This document shows positions 1-8,700 of a stretch of DNA of 64,000 nucleotides, piece by piece (the stretch's first letter is position 1; every line of letters starts with the position of its first letter). The position numbers and the translations under genes are program-made. Origin of the DNA: Aliiruegeria sabulilitoris (lineage in GTDB: Bacteria > Pseudomonadota > Alphaproteobacteria > Rhodobacterales > Rhodobacteraceae); assembly GCF_001558155.1 (NCBI RefSeq), contig NZ_LOAS01000030.1:1-64000 (forward strand). The letters are read 5' to 3'. The notes beneath the pieces are model-generated. The model was not told the origin of the DNA. It saw only the letters and a list, made by a program, of their open reading frames with translations, and searched no databases.

Positions 1-517
1 CTCTCGTTATGACTGAGGGACCAACGGGGGGCAGGTCACCTCCCTCCCGATCATGCCATGAATATGCCCGCAAAACCGGCGGTTTGTCGCGCCGTTTATG
101 ATACGTGCTGCGCCGTCCGCGCGACGGATCGGACCCGCACGAAGCCGTCGAAGGCACCGATGAATCCGGGGTCTTGGGCGCCAGCGACGGCGAGCAGTCA
201 TCGATGCCCTTTGCAGGGCGCTGATAGGATTGATCTCAATTGGCCTGACCTCTGCGCGGCACAAAAGCCGTTGCTTCGGGATCTACTTGCACTTCGTGAA
301 CGTCCTGTTGCTGGGTCTTTTCTGCGTCCTCGTCCTGCACCGCCGCGAAGCTCGGCAAAACTGCCCACGCTCAAAGGCGAATGGTCGATCGCCGACGCGA
401 GCGTTTTCGCAACCACAGCGAGTTCTACGAAAATTGGTACACTTCTGGGCCTAATAGCACCAACGCTCGCCGCTTTGCCGTGCATCCAACATCGGTCTAG
501 CCCGCATTTCTCACGGT
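1..517. other. No supportable gene
   Basis: Open frames exist on both strands, but none shows a recognisable domain, a good ribosome binding site or a family-like composition. They are arginine, proline and serine rich, as expected of shadow frames in high-GC DNA. This may be decayed island DNA. Confidence 0.4.
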
Positions 518-1576
518 TCAATCGCCGCGGCGGACCTTCTGCTTGTCGGTGTCGGCCGTTCGACTCTTCGTCGTTTCTTCAGGATGTTCATATTTGTCGG
601 CACGCAAGATGATGGCGTCCAGCACCTGGCTTTTCTTGACCTTCGCATTGATTTGCAGACGCACCGGAACCTTGTTCCATTCCGCGTCTTGAATGATCTG
701 GCGGTCTTCGAGCGAAGACATCACCTCTTGGACGCTCGCTTGAAACGCCTCACCGCTGTCCATGTGCTCGACGTGCACCCGGAAACCATCCGGCACCGTC
801 GTGTCGACTTTTCTGATGTAGTAAGCGCCATCCTTGCGTTCTTCTTCTGCGCTAGTGCGGGTTGAAGTCGTGATTGCCGAGGCCGCTCCCGCAGGCAAGT
901 TAATGCCATTTACAACCGCATCGGTTTGCGAGGCATGACGAACCATCGATTGCTTGGCTCCGTCGGCTTCATCCTTCAATCCCTTCAATACAGGGGACTG
1001 TTGTATGGCACCCTGAATAAGAGCCTGCTTTTCTTTATCTCCTGCGGCGACGGTCTGGATCGTTTCGAGCGCCTGAATCATTGTCTTGTTGTTTGACTCG
1101 GCAAGCCGCTCTTCCTTTCTATTTTGGAGCCAAGAGCGCATGGTTGCTTGCCCGGCCCAAATGAGCGCCAATCCGACGATCACAATAGCAAGGGTTGTCG
1201 GGTCCATTTTGTCCACTGCTCCTGTCAGAACCTCGCCGATGACATCCATCAGTTGCGCTTCTTGATCGGAACTCCCGCTTTTGACTTTGACAATAAGTTC
1301 AAGTTCGTCCTTCTCGACGTCGGACAGAAGACGACCGTTCGCCTCACCATGCGCGACAAGCGCGTAGGAGCGATATATCGCAGCCTGCGCATCGATCCAC
1401 CCGCGCATCATATAGGCGTTGAGAGCGGAATCGTATCGCTGATTGGGTATGTATAGCGTGGATTTTACCCAATCGCCGAGCTCGATGTCTTCAATACTGT
1501 CGATCTTGATGCGGCCGTGGACCAACCCATCCAGAACTTCCCAGGCCTCTTCCTCAGAGCGAATTTCAAATGCCAT
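518..1576 (-). CDS. Hypothetical protein with one membrane segment
   Basis: I do not recognise the family. The ATG at 1576 gives about 352 residues; a GTG at 1585 is a longer option and neither has a clear ribosome binding site. The N-terminal 120 residues are acidic and probably helical. One hydrophobic segment (TTLAIVIVGLALIWAG) lies near residue 135, followed by a charged, Gln-rich stretch that could form a coiled coil, and a soluble, mixed C-terminal domain. The composition is that of a real protein. It lies alone, about 70 bp from the neighbouring replication-like gene run and on the same strand, so it may be island cargo. A membrane-anchored accessory protein is possible, but no function is assigned. 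Confidence 0.7.
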   Translation of the reverse strand: MAFEIRSEEEAWEVLDGLVHGRIKIDSIEDIELGDWVKSTLYIPNQRYDSALNAYMMRGWIDAQAAIYRSYALVAHGEANGRLLSDVEKDELELIVKVKSGSSDQEAQLMDVIGEVLTGAVDKMDPTTLAIVIVGLALIWAGQATMRSWLQNRKEERLAESNNKTMIQALETIQTVAAGDKEKQALIQGAIQQSPVLKGLKDEADGAKQSMVRHASQTDAVVNGINLPAGAASAITTSTRTSAEEERKDGAYYIRKVDTTVPDGFRVHVEHMDSGEAFQASVQEVMSSLEDRQIIQDAEWNKVPVRLQINAKVKKSQVLDAIILRADKYEHPEETTKSRTADTDKQKVRRGD

Positions 1577-1642
1577 AAATACCACTGCGCCTTGTTTGTC
1601 GCGACGCTAGAGCAAAGGCACTGAATGATAAAGAGATTATGG

Positions 1643-2122
1643 CTACGCTTGATCGGTAGTAGAGCCGTCGACCCAGGTTTTTCCATTGGCCCTACGCCCC
1701 GACCGATCGCGCCGAGTCTTACCCAGCGCGCGGGAGAGTTGGATGAGTGCTGCCGACCAGCGACGCCAAGCCTGAGACCGTCCGAGCCCTACCGTACGAC
1801 AGACCGTTCGCCAGCGATGACCATCCGCCCGCATCCAGACAATCCGCCGGTCTATGGCGGCGCGTCCCGGCTCGGGATGGTTGATCAGGCGCAACCAGTC
1901 GAGCGCCTCCTCCATGCGCTGGATCTCCGCCGCGTTGGGAACTACGCGCATCCGGGCTTCATGGTAGCCATAGGCGTGCTTTGCCTCCTGCACATAGGCC
2001 GGCCAGCTCGATCCGTAGCCAGATGGCCCGCTGCCTGGCGGGTTCGGCATCCGCTTCAGTGTCAGCGCAGCCTCTTCAAAGCGCTCCCCGATCTCCGTCG
2101 GTGTCAGGTTCCTGCTCGCCAT
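1643..2122 (-). CDS. DUF6362-like island protein with HTH-like C-terminus
   Basis: The reading frame is open further upstream, but the ATG at 2122 follows a good AAAGGAAC site, and residues upstream of it are low-complexity shadow sequence. The 159-residue product starts MASRNLTPTEIGERFEEAA and contains a conserved-looking core (ALDWLRLI ... AIDRRIVWMRADGHRWRTVCRTVGLGRSQAWRRW). The GHRWRTVCRTVGLGRSQAWRRW part resembles a helix-turn-helix. This pattern matches DUF6362 proteins of alphaproteobacterial prophages and islands, whose function is unknown. It is the last gene of the leftward run that begins at 4374, with 11 bp separating it from the gene before it. A DNA-binding or terminase-small-subunit-like role is a guess. 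Confidence 0.75.
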   Translation of the reverse strand: MASRNLTPTEIGERFEEAALTLKRMPNPPGSGPSGYGSSWPAYVQEAKHAYGYHEARMRVVPNAAEIQRMEEALDWLRLINHPEPGRAAIDRRIVWMRADGHRWRTVCRTVGLGRSQAWRRWSAALIQLSRALGKTRRDRSGRRANGKTWVDGSTTDQA

Positions 2123-2133
2123 GTTCGTTCCTT

Positions 2134-2643
2134 TCAGCCGGCTTTGCGTTCGGGCACGTGCCTCGCCTCGACGCCCAGCGCGTCGCGCACCATCCGCAGA
2201 TAAAGCTGCCGCACCCGCATGATCGGCTCCGCCAGCTCGATGATGTGACCCGGTGTCGGCGCGAACGTGTTCGGCTCCCGGCGCCATTGCTGGCATGCCG
2301 CCAGGATGATGTCCGCCGGATACGACCGAAGATCCGTGATCCAATCCTCGAGAACTGCGGCGGCGGCATTCTCTGACAATGGCCGCGCTGGGTAGTGGTT
2401 GAGCAACCCGGTCACTGCCTGCCGCAGCTCACTCGTCGTCGCGGTTGACAACGAGGCGGACAGCGCGCGTTCGATCGCCACCATGTCGGCACGCTCCGCT
2501 GCCGGGATCGGATCGCGCACGCGCTCGTTCAGCGTCCTTCGCATCCACCCGCGCAACAGCTTCATCCCCGGCGCGTTCCCAGATCGAGGCAGCGGGTTTG
2601 CCGCCGTGGGCGGATCGTTGGCGTCGAACTGGTTCTCTTTCAT
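2134..2643 (-). CDS. Conserved hypothetical protein of replication module
   Basis: The ATG at 2643 is preceded by AGGGAG at ideal spacing, so the frame upstream of it is probably not translated. The 169-residue product is mostly helical: Ala/Arg-rich, with RADMVAIERALSASLSTA and the phrase APTPGHIIELAEPIM. Proteins with this ending (pattern: dozen-residue PTPG-x-I linker after a helical bundle) occur in phage-type replication modules next to an O-like protein, where a helicase-loader role is sometimes proposed; that role is only inferred here. Its 5' end overlaps the 3' end of the winged-helix gene by about 215 nt in another frame, which is unusually long. Confidence 0.7.
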   Translation of the reverse strand: MKENQFDANDPPTAANPLPRSGNAPGMKLLRGWMRRTLNERVRDPIPAAERADMVAIERALSASLSTATTSELRQAVTGLLNHYPARPLSENAAAAVLEDWITDLRSYPADIILAACQQWRREPNTFAPTPGHIIELAEPIMRVRQLYLRMVRDALGVEARHVPERKAG

Positions 2644-3178
2644 TGCAAACTCCCTGCTGAGATCTATCGGCTCCTGAAGGGGGGTAAGGGGGGTAGGTTT
2701 CAGGAGTCGTATAAGAAGACGGTTCAAGGGGTGACTGGCAGTCACCGGGGTAGTGACCATCAGTCACCCTGGCGGTGTCTGGTGGGCACCCTGCGGCAGG
2801 GTGACAGGCTGTCACCCCGATAGTGGCCGCGTCCAGCAAACCCGCCAGATATTGCTCTTCGAGAACTGGATGCTCATCCGGTGTCCGAGGGCGACGACGG
2901 TCTTCGAACCCGACAAGCAGGAAAGCACTCGACTGCTGCGATCCGTTCGCGCGGCGCCGGTGCAGTTGTCGGACCAGACCACGTTGCTCGAGCAACTGCA
3001 GCCGCCGTATGACGCTGCGCTTGGAGCATCTGCAACGAGCTGCCAGCGTTGCCTGCTTGATCCACAGCACGCCGTATTCATCGGCATGGTTCGCCAACGT
3101 GACGAGGATGAACGCCTCGATGGGATCATCGAGATCTTCGACCGCATAGGCCCAGGTGATCGCCTGCACACTCATCAT
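2429..3178 (-). CDS. Phage replication O-like winged-helix protein
   Basis: The 249-residue product begins MMSVQAITWAYAVEDL. Residues 15-80 form a winged helix-turn-helix (AFILVTLANHADEYGV, then LAARCRCSKRSVIRRLQLLEQRGLV). This matches the DNA-binding domain of lambda-O-like and DnaT/DnaD-like replication initiators. After residue 110 comes a linker rich in Cys, His, Pro and Asp, encoded by a cluster of palindromes (2730-2816). The last 70 residues are low-complexity and overlap the next gene out of frame, so the true C-terminus may be shorter or frameshifted. The start overlaps the nuclease stop by ATGA (3175-3178), indicating translational coupling. The role is likely origin recognition for the element, inferred from domain and context. 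Confidence 0.75.
   Translation of the reverse strand: MMSVQAITWAYAVEDLDDPIEAFILVTLANHADEYGVLWIKQATLAARCRCSKRSVIRRLQLLEQRGLVRQLHRRRANGSQQSSAFLLVGFEDRRRPRTPDEHPVLEEQYLAGLLDAATIGVTACHPAAGCPPDTARVTDGHYPGDCQSPLEPSSYTTPETYPPYPPSGADRSQQGVCNEREPVRRQRSAHGGKPAASIWERAGDEAVARVDAKDAERARARSDPGSGACRHGGDRTRAVRLVVNRDDE
2730..2816. repeat. Cluster of GTGAC/GTCAC palindromes inside the O-like gene
   Basis: Four dyads lie within 87 bp. GGTGACTGGCAGTCACC (2730-2746) and GGTGACAGGCTGTCACC (2800-2816) are perfect 17-bp palindromes. GTGACCATCAGTCAC (2753-2767) has the same GTGAC-N5-GTCAC arms. CACCCTGCGGCAGGGTG (2787-2803) is a different 17-bp palindrome that overlaps the last one. They sit in the linker region of the winged-helix gene. 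In lambda the origin iterons lie in the same place within gene O, so these are candidate initiator-binding sites. Confidence 0.65.
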
Positions 3179-3573
3179 GGCGCTCCCGCAATACGGGTTC
3201 GGAAACCGTGCTTCGTGAGCGCGCCCAGCGCCTCATCGACGGATCGGACCATTGCCCAGGGCAGGCCCTGCGCCCGCACCATGTCGCGGAATGCGGCCTG
3301 CCGCTCCGACAGCAGTCCGGCTTTCGATTTCACCTCGAGGAACAGCACCTGTCCCTCCGAGATCACAAGCAGATCGGCAAAACCCGGATGAACGCCCATA
3401 CCGACATTGATGGCCTGCGCGCGCTGGGCTTTCGGCCCACCGCGGATCTCATTGGCGCTATGGTGGACAATGGCCCCGCGTGGCAGGACTGTCCGCAGTG
3501 TCCGGACAATGAGGCGCTGGATGTCGGCCTCCGGATTTCCGCGCCGACCACCGATTGTGGAGGGAGCGCTCAT
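3175..3573 (-). CDS. VRR-NUC domain nuclease
   Basis: This 132-residue protein fits the VRR-NUC family of PD-(D/E)xK nucleases (the fold of FAN1 and of stand-alone phage nucleases). Visible motifs are E15 in NPEADIQ, then G-x-HPGFADLLVI with D67, then VLFLEVKSK with E80 and K82, then LSERQ (E90, Q92). The length is typical of stand-alone phage members. The family cuts branched or structured DNA, and a Holliday-junction or flap nuclease role in element replication is likely. It is coupled by ATGA to the winged-helix gene downstream, and only 6 bp separate it from the gene upstream, so it belongs to one leftward operon. Confidence 0.85.
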   Translation of the reverse strand: MSAPSTIGGRRGNPEADIQRLIVRTLRTVLPRGAIVHHSANEIRGGPKAQRAQAINVGMGVHPGFADLLVISEGQVLFLEVKSKAGLLSERQAAFRDMVRAQGLPWAMVRSVDEALGALTKHGFRTRIAGAP

Positions 3574-3579
3574 CCCCGA

Positions 3580-3855
3580 TCACCCCGCCGCCTCGACAAA
3601 GTGCCAGGTGGGAATCTGCGCCCGCATAACGGCCGAGCCACGCAACACGGTCGAGATCCGATTGTGGATGATCCGTTCGCCGGCCTCAACGCCGCGCCCG
3701 GCGATCAGGATGTTACAGGGAATGACCGTGTCCTCGGCCATGGCCTGAAGGAAGGCGGCGAAGTCCGAAAACTCCGTCTCGACTAGTTCATATTCGCGAT
3801 CCGGTCGCGTTCGATACTCCGGACGTATCCAAGCCTGCACAGTAACCCCGTTCAT
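3580..3855 (-). CDS. Small conserved hypothetical protein
   Basis: The ATG at 3855 has GGGAG upstream; a TTG at 3861 is less likely. The 91-residue product starts MNGVTVQAWIRPEYRTR and has a block (FSDFAAFLQAMAED) followed by CNILIAGRGVEAGERII. No domain is recognised. The Arg/Glu balance and its tight packing between the small membrane gene and the VRR-NUC gene support a real gene of the replication-like operon. Confidence 0.6.
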   Translation of the reverse strand: MNGVTVQAWIRPEYRTRPDREYELVETEFSDFAAFLQAMAEDTVIPCNILIAGRGVEAGERIIHNRISTVLRGSAVMRAQIPTWHFVEAAG

Positions 3856-3937
3856 TTGCAATACTCCCGCTGTGCCGCGTTCGGCGCGGCATTTTGTGTG
3901 GCATTTCGATGGACGAAGCGAAGCAGACGGTTGGAGA

Positions 3938-4135
3938 TCACCATGTCGCGCGGGCCTCCGACTGCTCGATGATGGTCGGCAGCGCGATGCTCGTCCGCAG
4001 CGCCATATGCGCCAGCATCACGACCATGAGTGCCGCCGCCGCGGTTCCGGAAATAAATTTCACGCGGTTGTCCCATTGGGGGAGCAGTTTTCGACCGTCG
4101 CCATCCCTGGCGATCTCGTTCCGGAGCCGGATCAT
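3938..4135 (-). CDS. Small single-pass membrane protein
   Basis: This 65-residue ORF starts MIRLRNEIARDGDGRKLL, with a basic N-terminus and one hydrophobic segment (ISGTAAAALMVVMLAHMAL). Its start overlaps the stop of the upstream HTH gene as ATGA (4132-4135), which argues that it is translated. Family and function are unknown. The position between a regulator and replication genes is common for small island membrane proteins, but nothing more can be claimed. Confidence 0.5.
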   Translation of the reverse strand: MIRLRNEIARDGDGRKLLPQWDNRVKFISGTAAAALMVVMLAHMALRTSIALPTIIEQSEARATW

Positions 4136-4374
4136 TTTCGCCCCTTCGCCTTCCTGTTCTCCTTGTCATGCAACCAGGCCCGCACGGACTCGACGCGGTA
4201 GAGAACCTTTCGTCCGGCTCGCACGCTGGGAGGGCCAATCCGACGCGTATCCCAGCGGCAAAGCGTATCCATCGAGACGGCAAGTTCGACCGCCAGTTCG
4301 GCGCGCGTGATCCAGCCGTCCAGGAGCCCGCGGTTTCCCGTTTCTGAGTTGCTGCCAGTTTCGTCTTCCTGCAT
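4132..4374 (-). CDS. AlpA/excisionase-like HTH protein
   Basis: The ATG at 4374 follows a strong GGAGGT site and yields 80 residues. The core GWITRAELAVELAVSMDTLCRW is a MerR/AlpA-type helix-turn-helix, followed by the wing GPPSVRAGRKVLYRVESVRAWL. Such proteins regulate or accompany integrases (excisionases, AlpA activators). This is the first gene of the leftward run, so it may control the run as well as excision by the integrase at 12888-14129. Both roles are inferred from family and position. Confidence 0.8.
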   Translation of the reverse strand: MQEDETGSNSETGNRGLLDGWITRAELAVELAVSMDTLCRWDTRRIGPPSVRAGRKVLYRVESVRAWLHDKENRKAKGRK

Positions 4375-4705
4375 CGCTTCAACCTCCAATTCAGATCTGA
4401 GGCTGAGAAAGACAGGTTGGCACGGGTGGCAGGGAGGCAAACGGCTCAAGAAACCGCGCCACCCTCAAAAACAACGGGGTTGGAGAGAGCGTTGCGGAGA
4501 AGCGCGCTCGTAACGGCAACCGGCAACGCCTCCGTCAACCTGTGCCACTCTGATCCGGTGGTTGCTAAACGTGTTGGTCGCGACTCGCACTGTTTTCCGA
4601 TAGTTTCCGTTGGGTTATGTCTCCTGTCAGTTGCGGCCGTCAAAGCACGCACATAGATGAATTTGGGCATGCGATGGGGGCCGCACGTAGGGGCATGGAC
4701 AAAAA
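4375..4705. promoter_or_regulatory. Divergent control region of the left island
   Basis: This 331-bp gap separates the leftward replication-like run from the rightward hsd gene run, so it must hold both promoters. The stretch around 4590-4650 (TTTTCCGATAGTTTCCGTTGGGTTATG) is the most AT-rich part. I see no consensus -35/-10 pair that I would defend. Frames crossing the gap look like shadows. Confidence 0.4.
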
Positions 4706-5302
4706 ATGGCATTACCACCTCGGGCCTTTTGGCCACTCCAAGATCTGGCAAACCGCTGGGATTGCCTCCGCTCGGACATCGTCCAATGGGCGCTCACGGA
4801 TCATATTCAGATCAGCGCCGTCATCGATCCCACACTCTGCGACGGAGAAGCGCTGATCGGCCTCGTCAATATCTGTGCCGTCTGCCTGACACCGATGTTC
4901 CTCGCGAACCGCGAACGCTCAACACCCATCCGAGTCCGACGTATCGCACCACCCGGGTCTTGCGAGTGGAGGCACATAGTTGCGCCGCCGGAGGGCATTC
5001 TGTTGGATGCCCATGAGTTGATTGTGACGTCATCGGAGGTCGCTCGTTTCGAAGAAGAACATGAGGTTCTTCGGCGAGCGAACGGCACAAGTGGCTCCAG
5101 CACTCGATATGATTGGGAGGGCATGCTCGCCCATCTGGCTTTGCAGATCCATCGGCGAACGGTGCCGGAAACGCAGGGCGAGTTGGTCGCCGAGATGCAG
5201 CAGTGGTTCATCGACCGTTCGCCGAGTGCCGAAGCCCCGGACGAGCGGTCCATCCGCCGGCGGATCACGCCGCTCTGGCAGGCCATGCACGAGCGGGCGT
5301 GA
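4706..5302 (+). CDS. Conserved island protein upstream of hsd operon
   Basis: This 198-residue protein has no family that I can name. The N-terminus (FWPLQDLANRWDCLRSDIVQWALTDH) resembles an AlpA/HTH-like first helix pair often seen in island regulators. The middle is beta-rich and carries Cys residues (ICAVCL). The C-terminus (GELVAEMQQWFIDRSP ... DERSIRRRITPLWQAM) looks like a second DNA-binding helix-turn-helix with the phrase SIRRRI. Two HTH-like segments suggest a transcription factor for this operon, which is inference. It is the first rightward gene, 91 bp before the antitoxin gene. Confidence 0.65.
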   Translation: MALPPRAFWPLQDLANRWDCLRSDIVQWALTDHIQISAVIDPTLCDGEALIGLVNICAVCLTPMFLANRERSTPIRVRRIAPPGSCEWRHIVAPPEGILLDAHELIVTSSEVARFEEEHEVLRRANGTSGSSTRYDWEGMLAHLALQIHRRTVPETQGELVAEMQQWFIDRSPSAEAPDERSIRRRITPLWQAMHERA

Positions 5303-5345
5303 CGATTCTCCTTCGCTGATCTCGCGCAACGGCAGTTGTTGCAAC

Positions 5346-5363
5346 TTGGGCCAATTTGGCCAA
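5346..5363. promoter_or_regulatory. Imperfect palindrome before antitoxin gene
   Basis: TTGGGCCAATTTGGCCAA matches its own reverse complement at 14 of 18 positions and lies 30 bp upstream of the Phd-like start. Antitoxins of this family commonly bind palindromes next to their own gene, so this is a candidate autoregulatory operator for the antitoxin and downstream hsd genes. Confidence 0.4.
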
Positions 5364-5393
5364 CATTGCCGTTCGCATAGGGAAGGTCTCGCT

Positions 5394-5591
5394 ATGAAAG
5401 TCTTGAGCGCAAAAGAAGCGAAGTATGGCTTCGGCCGGCTAGTCGACCTGGCCCGCGCTGAGCCAGTCATGGTCACCAAACATGGGAGGCCGGTTGTAGT
5501 GGTGATGGCGGTAGAAGAGTATGAGCGGTTGAAGAATTTCGAGATGGGCATGGTCGATGCTCGCCCAAGCGAGAGCGGGCGGAAGGAATGA
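5394..5591 (+). CDS. Phd/YefM-family antitoxin
   Basis: This 65-residue protein starts MKVLSAKEAKYGFGRLVDLA and continues VMVTKHGRPVVVVMAVEEYERL. That is the N-terminal DNA-binding fold of Phd/YefM antitoxins. GGGAAGG lies before the ATG. The C-terminal toxin-neutralising tail is short. No RelE, ParE or Doc-like toxin follows; instead the stop overlaps (ATGA, 5588-5591) a 47-codon ORF that leads into hsdR. It may serve as an operon repressor that delays restriction, or as the antidote of the downstream PrrC-like gene. Both are inferences. The family call is firm. Confidence 0.85.
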   Translation: MKVLSAKEAKYGFGRLVDLARAEPVMVTKHGRPVVVVMAVEEYERLKNFEMGMVDARPSESGRKE

Positions 5592-5731
5592 TGGACCAAG
5601 CATCTGCAAAGAACGTTGTCTCCTGCGTCAGCGACATGGAAGACAGCCTCGGCTCGCGTTCACATTTCGCGATGGGTGACCGTACCGACGTAGCACAACC
5701 CGAAACGTGTGAGGCCCCGCGATGGCGATGA
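5588..5731 (+). CDS. 47-codon ORF linking antitoxin and hsdR
   Basis: The ORF starts at an ATG that overlaps the antitoxin stop (ATGA) and encodes MMDQASAKNVVSCVSDMEDS then a polar tail ending EAPRWR. Its TGA (5729-5731) overlaps the hsdR start region: ATG at 5722, with a second in-frame ATG at 5728 in another ATGA. The chain of overlaps suggests translational coupling from antitoxin to hsdR, either as a leader peptide or as a small protein. No family is recognised. It could also be a fortuitous open frame. Confidence 0.45.
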   Translation: MMDQASAKNVVSCVSDMEDSLGSRSHFAMGDRTDVAQPETCEAPRWR

Positions 5732-8700
5732 ACAAACCTGAACGCGATCTTGAAGAGGCCCTTCTCGCGAAGCTGCAAGACCTCAAGTATGAGTATCGCA
5801 CGGACATCCGCGATCGAGCTGCGCTTGAAGCAAACTTCAGGGAAAAATTCGAAGCACTCAATCGCGTCACGCTCACCGACGGCGAGTTCAAACGGCTACT
5901 CGACGAGATCGTTACCCCGGATGTTTACGACGCCGCCCGGGCCCTTCGAAACCGGGAAGCGTTCATCCGAGACGACGGCACTCCACTCAATTACACCCTC
6001 GTCAACATTAAGGACTGGTGCAAAAACACCTTTGAAGTGATCAATCAGCTCCGGATAAATACTGATTATAGCCATCATCGCTATGATGTGATGCTCCTCA
6101 TCAATGGCGTCCCTGTTGTGCAGATCGAGCTAAAGTCGCTTGGGATCAGCCCTCGGCGGGCAATGGAGCAAATCGTCGATTACAAGAACGATCCGGGGAA
6201 CGGATACACCAAGACGCTCCTGTGCTTCGTACAGCTCTTTATCGTCAGCAACCGCACGGACACCTGGTACTTCGCCAACAACAATGTACGCCATTTCGCC
6301 TTCGATTCGGACGAGCGGTTCCTTCCGATCTACCAATTCGCGGATGACGACAACGCAAAGGTCACTCATCTCGACGACTTCGCTGACCGGTTCCTCGTCA
6401 AGTGCACGCTCGGCCACATGATCAGCAGGTACATGGTTCTGATCGCGAGCGAGCAGAAGCTAATGATGATGCGCCCCTACCAGATCTACGCCGTCAAGGC
6501 GATCGTTGACTGTATAGATCAGAACTGTGGCAACGGGTATATCTGGCACACGACCGGTTCCGGCAAGACGCTTACATCTTTCAAAGCATCGACGCTTCTG
6601 AAGACCAACGAGAGCATCCATAAATGCCTCTTCGTCGTTGACCGGAAGGACCTCGATCGCCAGACCCGTGAGGAGTTCAATCGGTTCCAAGAGAACTGCG
6701 TCGAGGAGAATACCAACACCGCAGCGCTTGTACGCCGCCTCCAATCAGACGATTACGCGGACAAAGTTATCGTCACTACGATCCAGAAGCTCGGATTGGC
6801 CCTCGACGAGAACAGCAAGCACAACAAGAAGAGCATCGCCCAAGGGCGGTCAACGTTCAAGCAGCGGCTCGAGCAGCTACGAGACAAACGGATGGTTTTC
6901 ATCTTCGACGAGTGCCACCGGTCGCAGTTCGGCGAGAACCACAAAGCCATCAAGGAATTCTTTCCGAACTCACAGCTTTTTGGCTTCACCGGGACGCCGA
7001 TTTTTCCGAAGAACGCGACCGTCAAGCAGATCGAGGGTGATGTCGCTACGCTTCGAACCACCGAGGACCTCTTTCAGAAAGAGTTGCACGCATACACTAT
7101 CACGCACGCGATCGAAGATCGAAACGTCCTCCGCTTTCACGTCGATTACTACAAGCCAAAAGACGCCGCCGCCCTCAAGCCTGGTCAGACCTTTACGAAG
7201 CAAGCGGTCGCGCAGGCCATCCTCGACAAGCACGATGCCGCGACAGGAGGCCGACGCTTTAACGCGCTGCTGGCTACCGCATCGATTAACGACGCCATTG
7301 AGTACTACGAGGTCTTCAAGAAACTCCATTCCGAGAGCCAGGCCGCCGACCCCGAGTTCGTCCCCCTCAAGATTGCTGCCGTTTTTTCCCCACCTGCGGA
7401 AGGGAACAAAGACGTCAAGCAGATACAAGAGGATCTACCCCAGGAAAAAGAGGACAACCGACACGACCCTGAGGGCAAGAAGGCCGCGCTGAAGGCCATC
7501 ATCGCCGACTACAACCAACGGTACGGCACGAACCACGACATAAACAAATTCGACCTCTACTATCAGGACGTTCAGCAGCGCATAAAGGATCAGCAGTTCC
7601 CCAACCGCGACCTGCCTCGCAAGGGCCAGGAAAAGATCGACATCACCATCGTCGTAGACATGCTTCTCACCGGATTCGACGCCAAGTTCCTCAACACGCT
7701 CTACGTCGACAAGAATCTCAAGCACCACAGCCTGATCCAGGCCTTCTCACGTACCAACCGCGTTCTTAACGCGACCAAGCCCTACGGCCACATCCTCGAC
7801 TTCCGTGACCAGCAGAATAGCGTCGACGCTGCCATCGCGATGTTCTCCGGCGCTCAGGCTGACCGGGCCCGCGAGATTTGGCTGGTCGACAAGGCCCCCG
7901 TCGTCATCGACAACTACAAGCAAGCCGTCGCCGACCTCGGCGATTTCATGAAGTCACAGGGTCTCGAAGCCAAGCCAGATCAAGTGAATAACCTCATGGG
8001 CGACGACGCGCGTGCCCAGTTCATCAACCGTTTCAAGGAGGTCCAGCGCCTCCAGACGCAACTCGACCAGTACACCGACATCACGGACGAGCAGCGAGAG
8101 CAAATCGAACAGACCCTCCCCAAAGATGAGTTGCGCGCCTTCCGCGGCGTATATCTCGAAACCGCGCAGCGGCTGAAAGAGCAGCAGGGCAAGCCCGGTG
8201 GGGATGGCGAGCCCACCAACCCCGACGTCGACCAACTCGACTTTGAGTTCGTCCTCTTTGCCTCGGCTGTCATCGATTACGATTACATCATGAAGCTGAT
8301 TGCGAAGTACTCGGGTCAGGACCCGAAAAAGGTCAAGATCAGCCGCGACCAGCTCATCGGCCTGATCCAGTCGGACGCCAAGTTTCTTGATGAACGGGAG
8401 GAAATCACCGAATACGTCCGCTCACTGACGGAAGGAGAAGCGCTTGATGAGGCTGCGATCCGCAATGGATACGAACAGTTTAAGGCCCGGAAGCAAAGGA
8501 CAGAAATTGAGGAGCTTTCGCAGGCCCACGGCCTTACGACCGAGGCCCTCGCTGACTTCGTCGACAGGATCCTGCAGCGCATGATCTTCGACGGCGAACA
8601 GCTCACCGATCTGATGGCGCCGCTCGATCTGGGCTGGCGTGAACGGCGTGAGCGCGAACTGGCGTTGATGGCTGACTTGGTGCCGCTCCTGAATAAGCGA

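Noticed and set aside
35-55. Similarity of the left window edge (CCTCCCTCCCGATCA) to the small ORF of cassette 1 near 20120
   Set aside because: The match is about 15 bp and not extended on either side, so it could be chance or a shared short motif.
5394-5731. 47-codon ORF as the missing toxin of the Phd-like antitoxin
   Set aside because: It is polar, lacks the RelE/ParE or Fic-like features expected, and is shorter than such toxins. Kept only as an unknown ORF.
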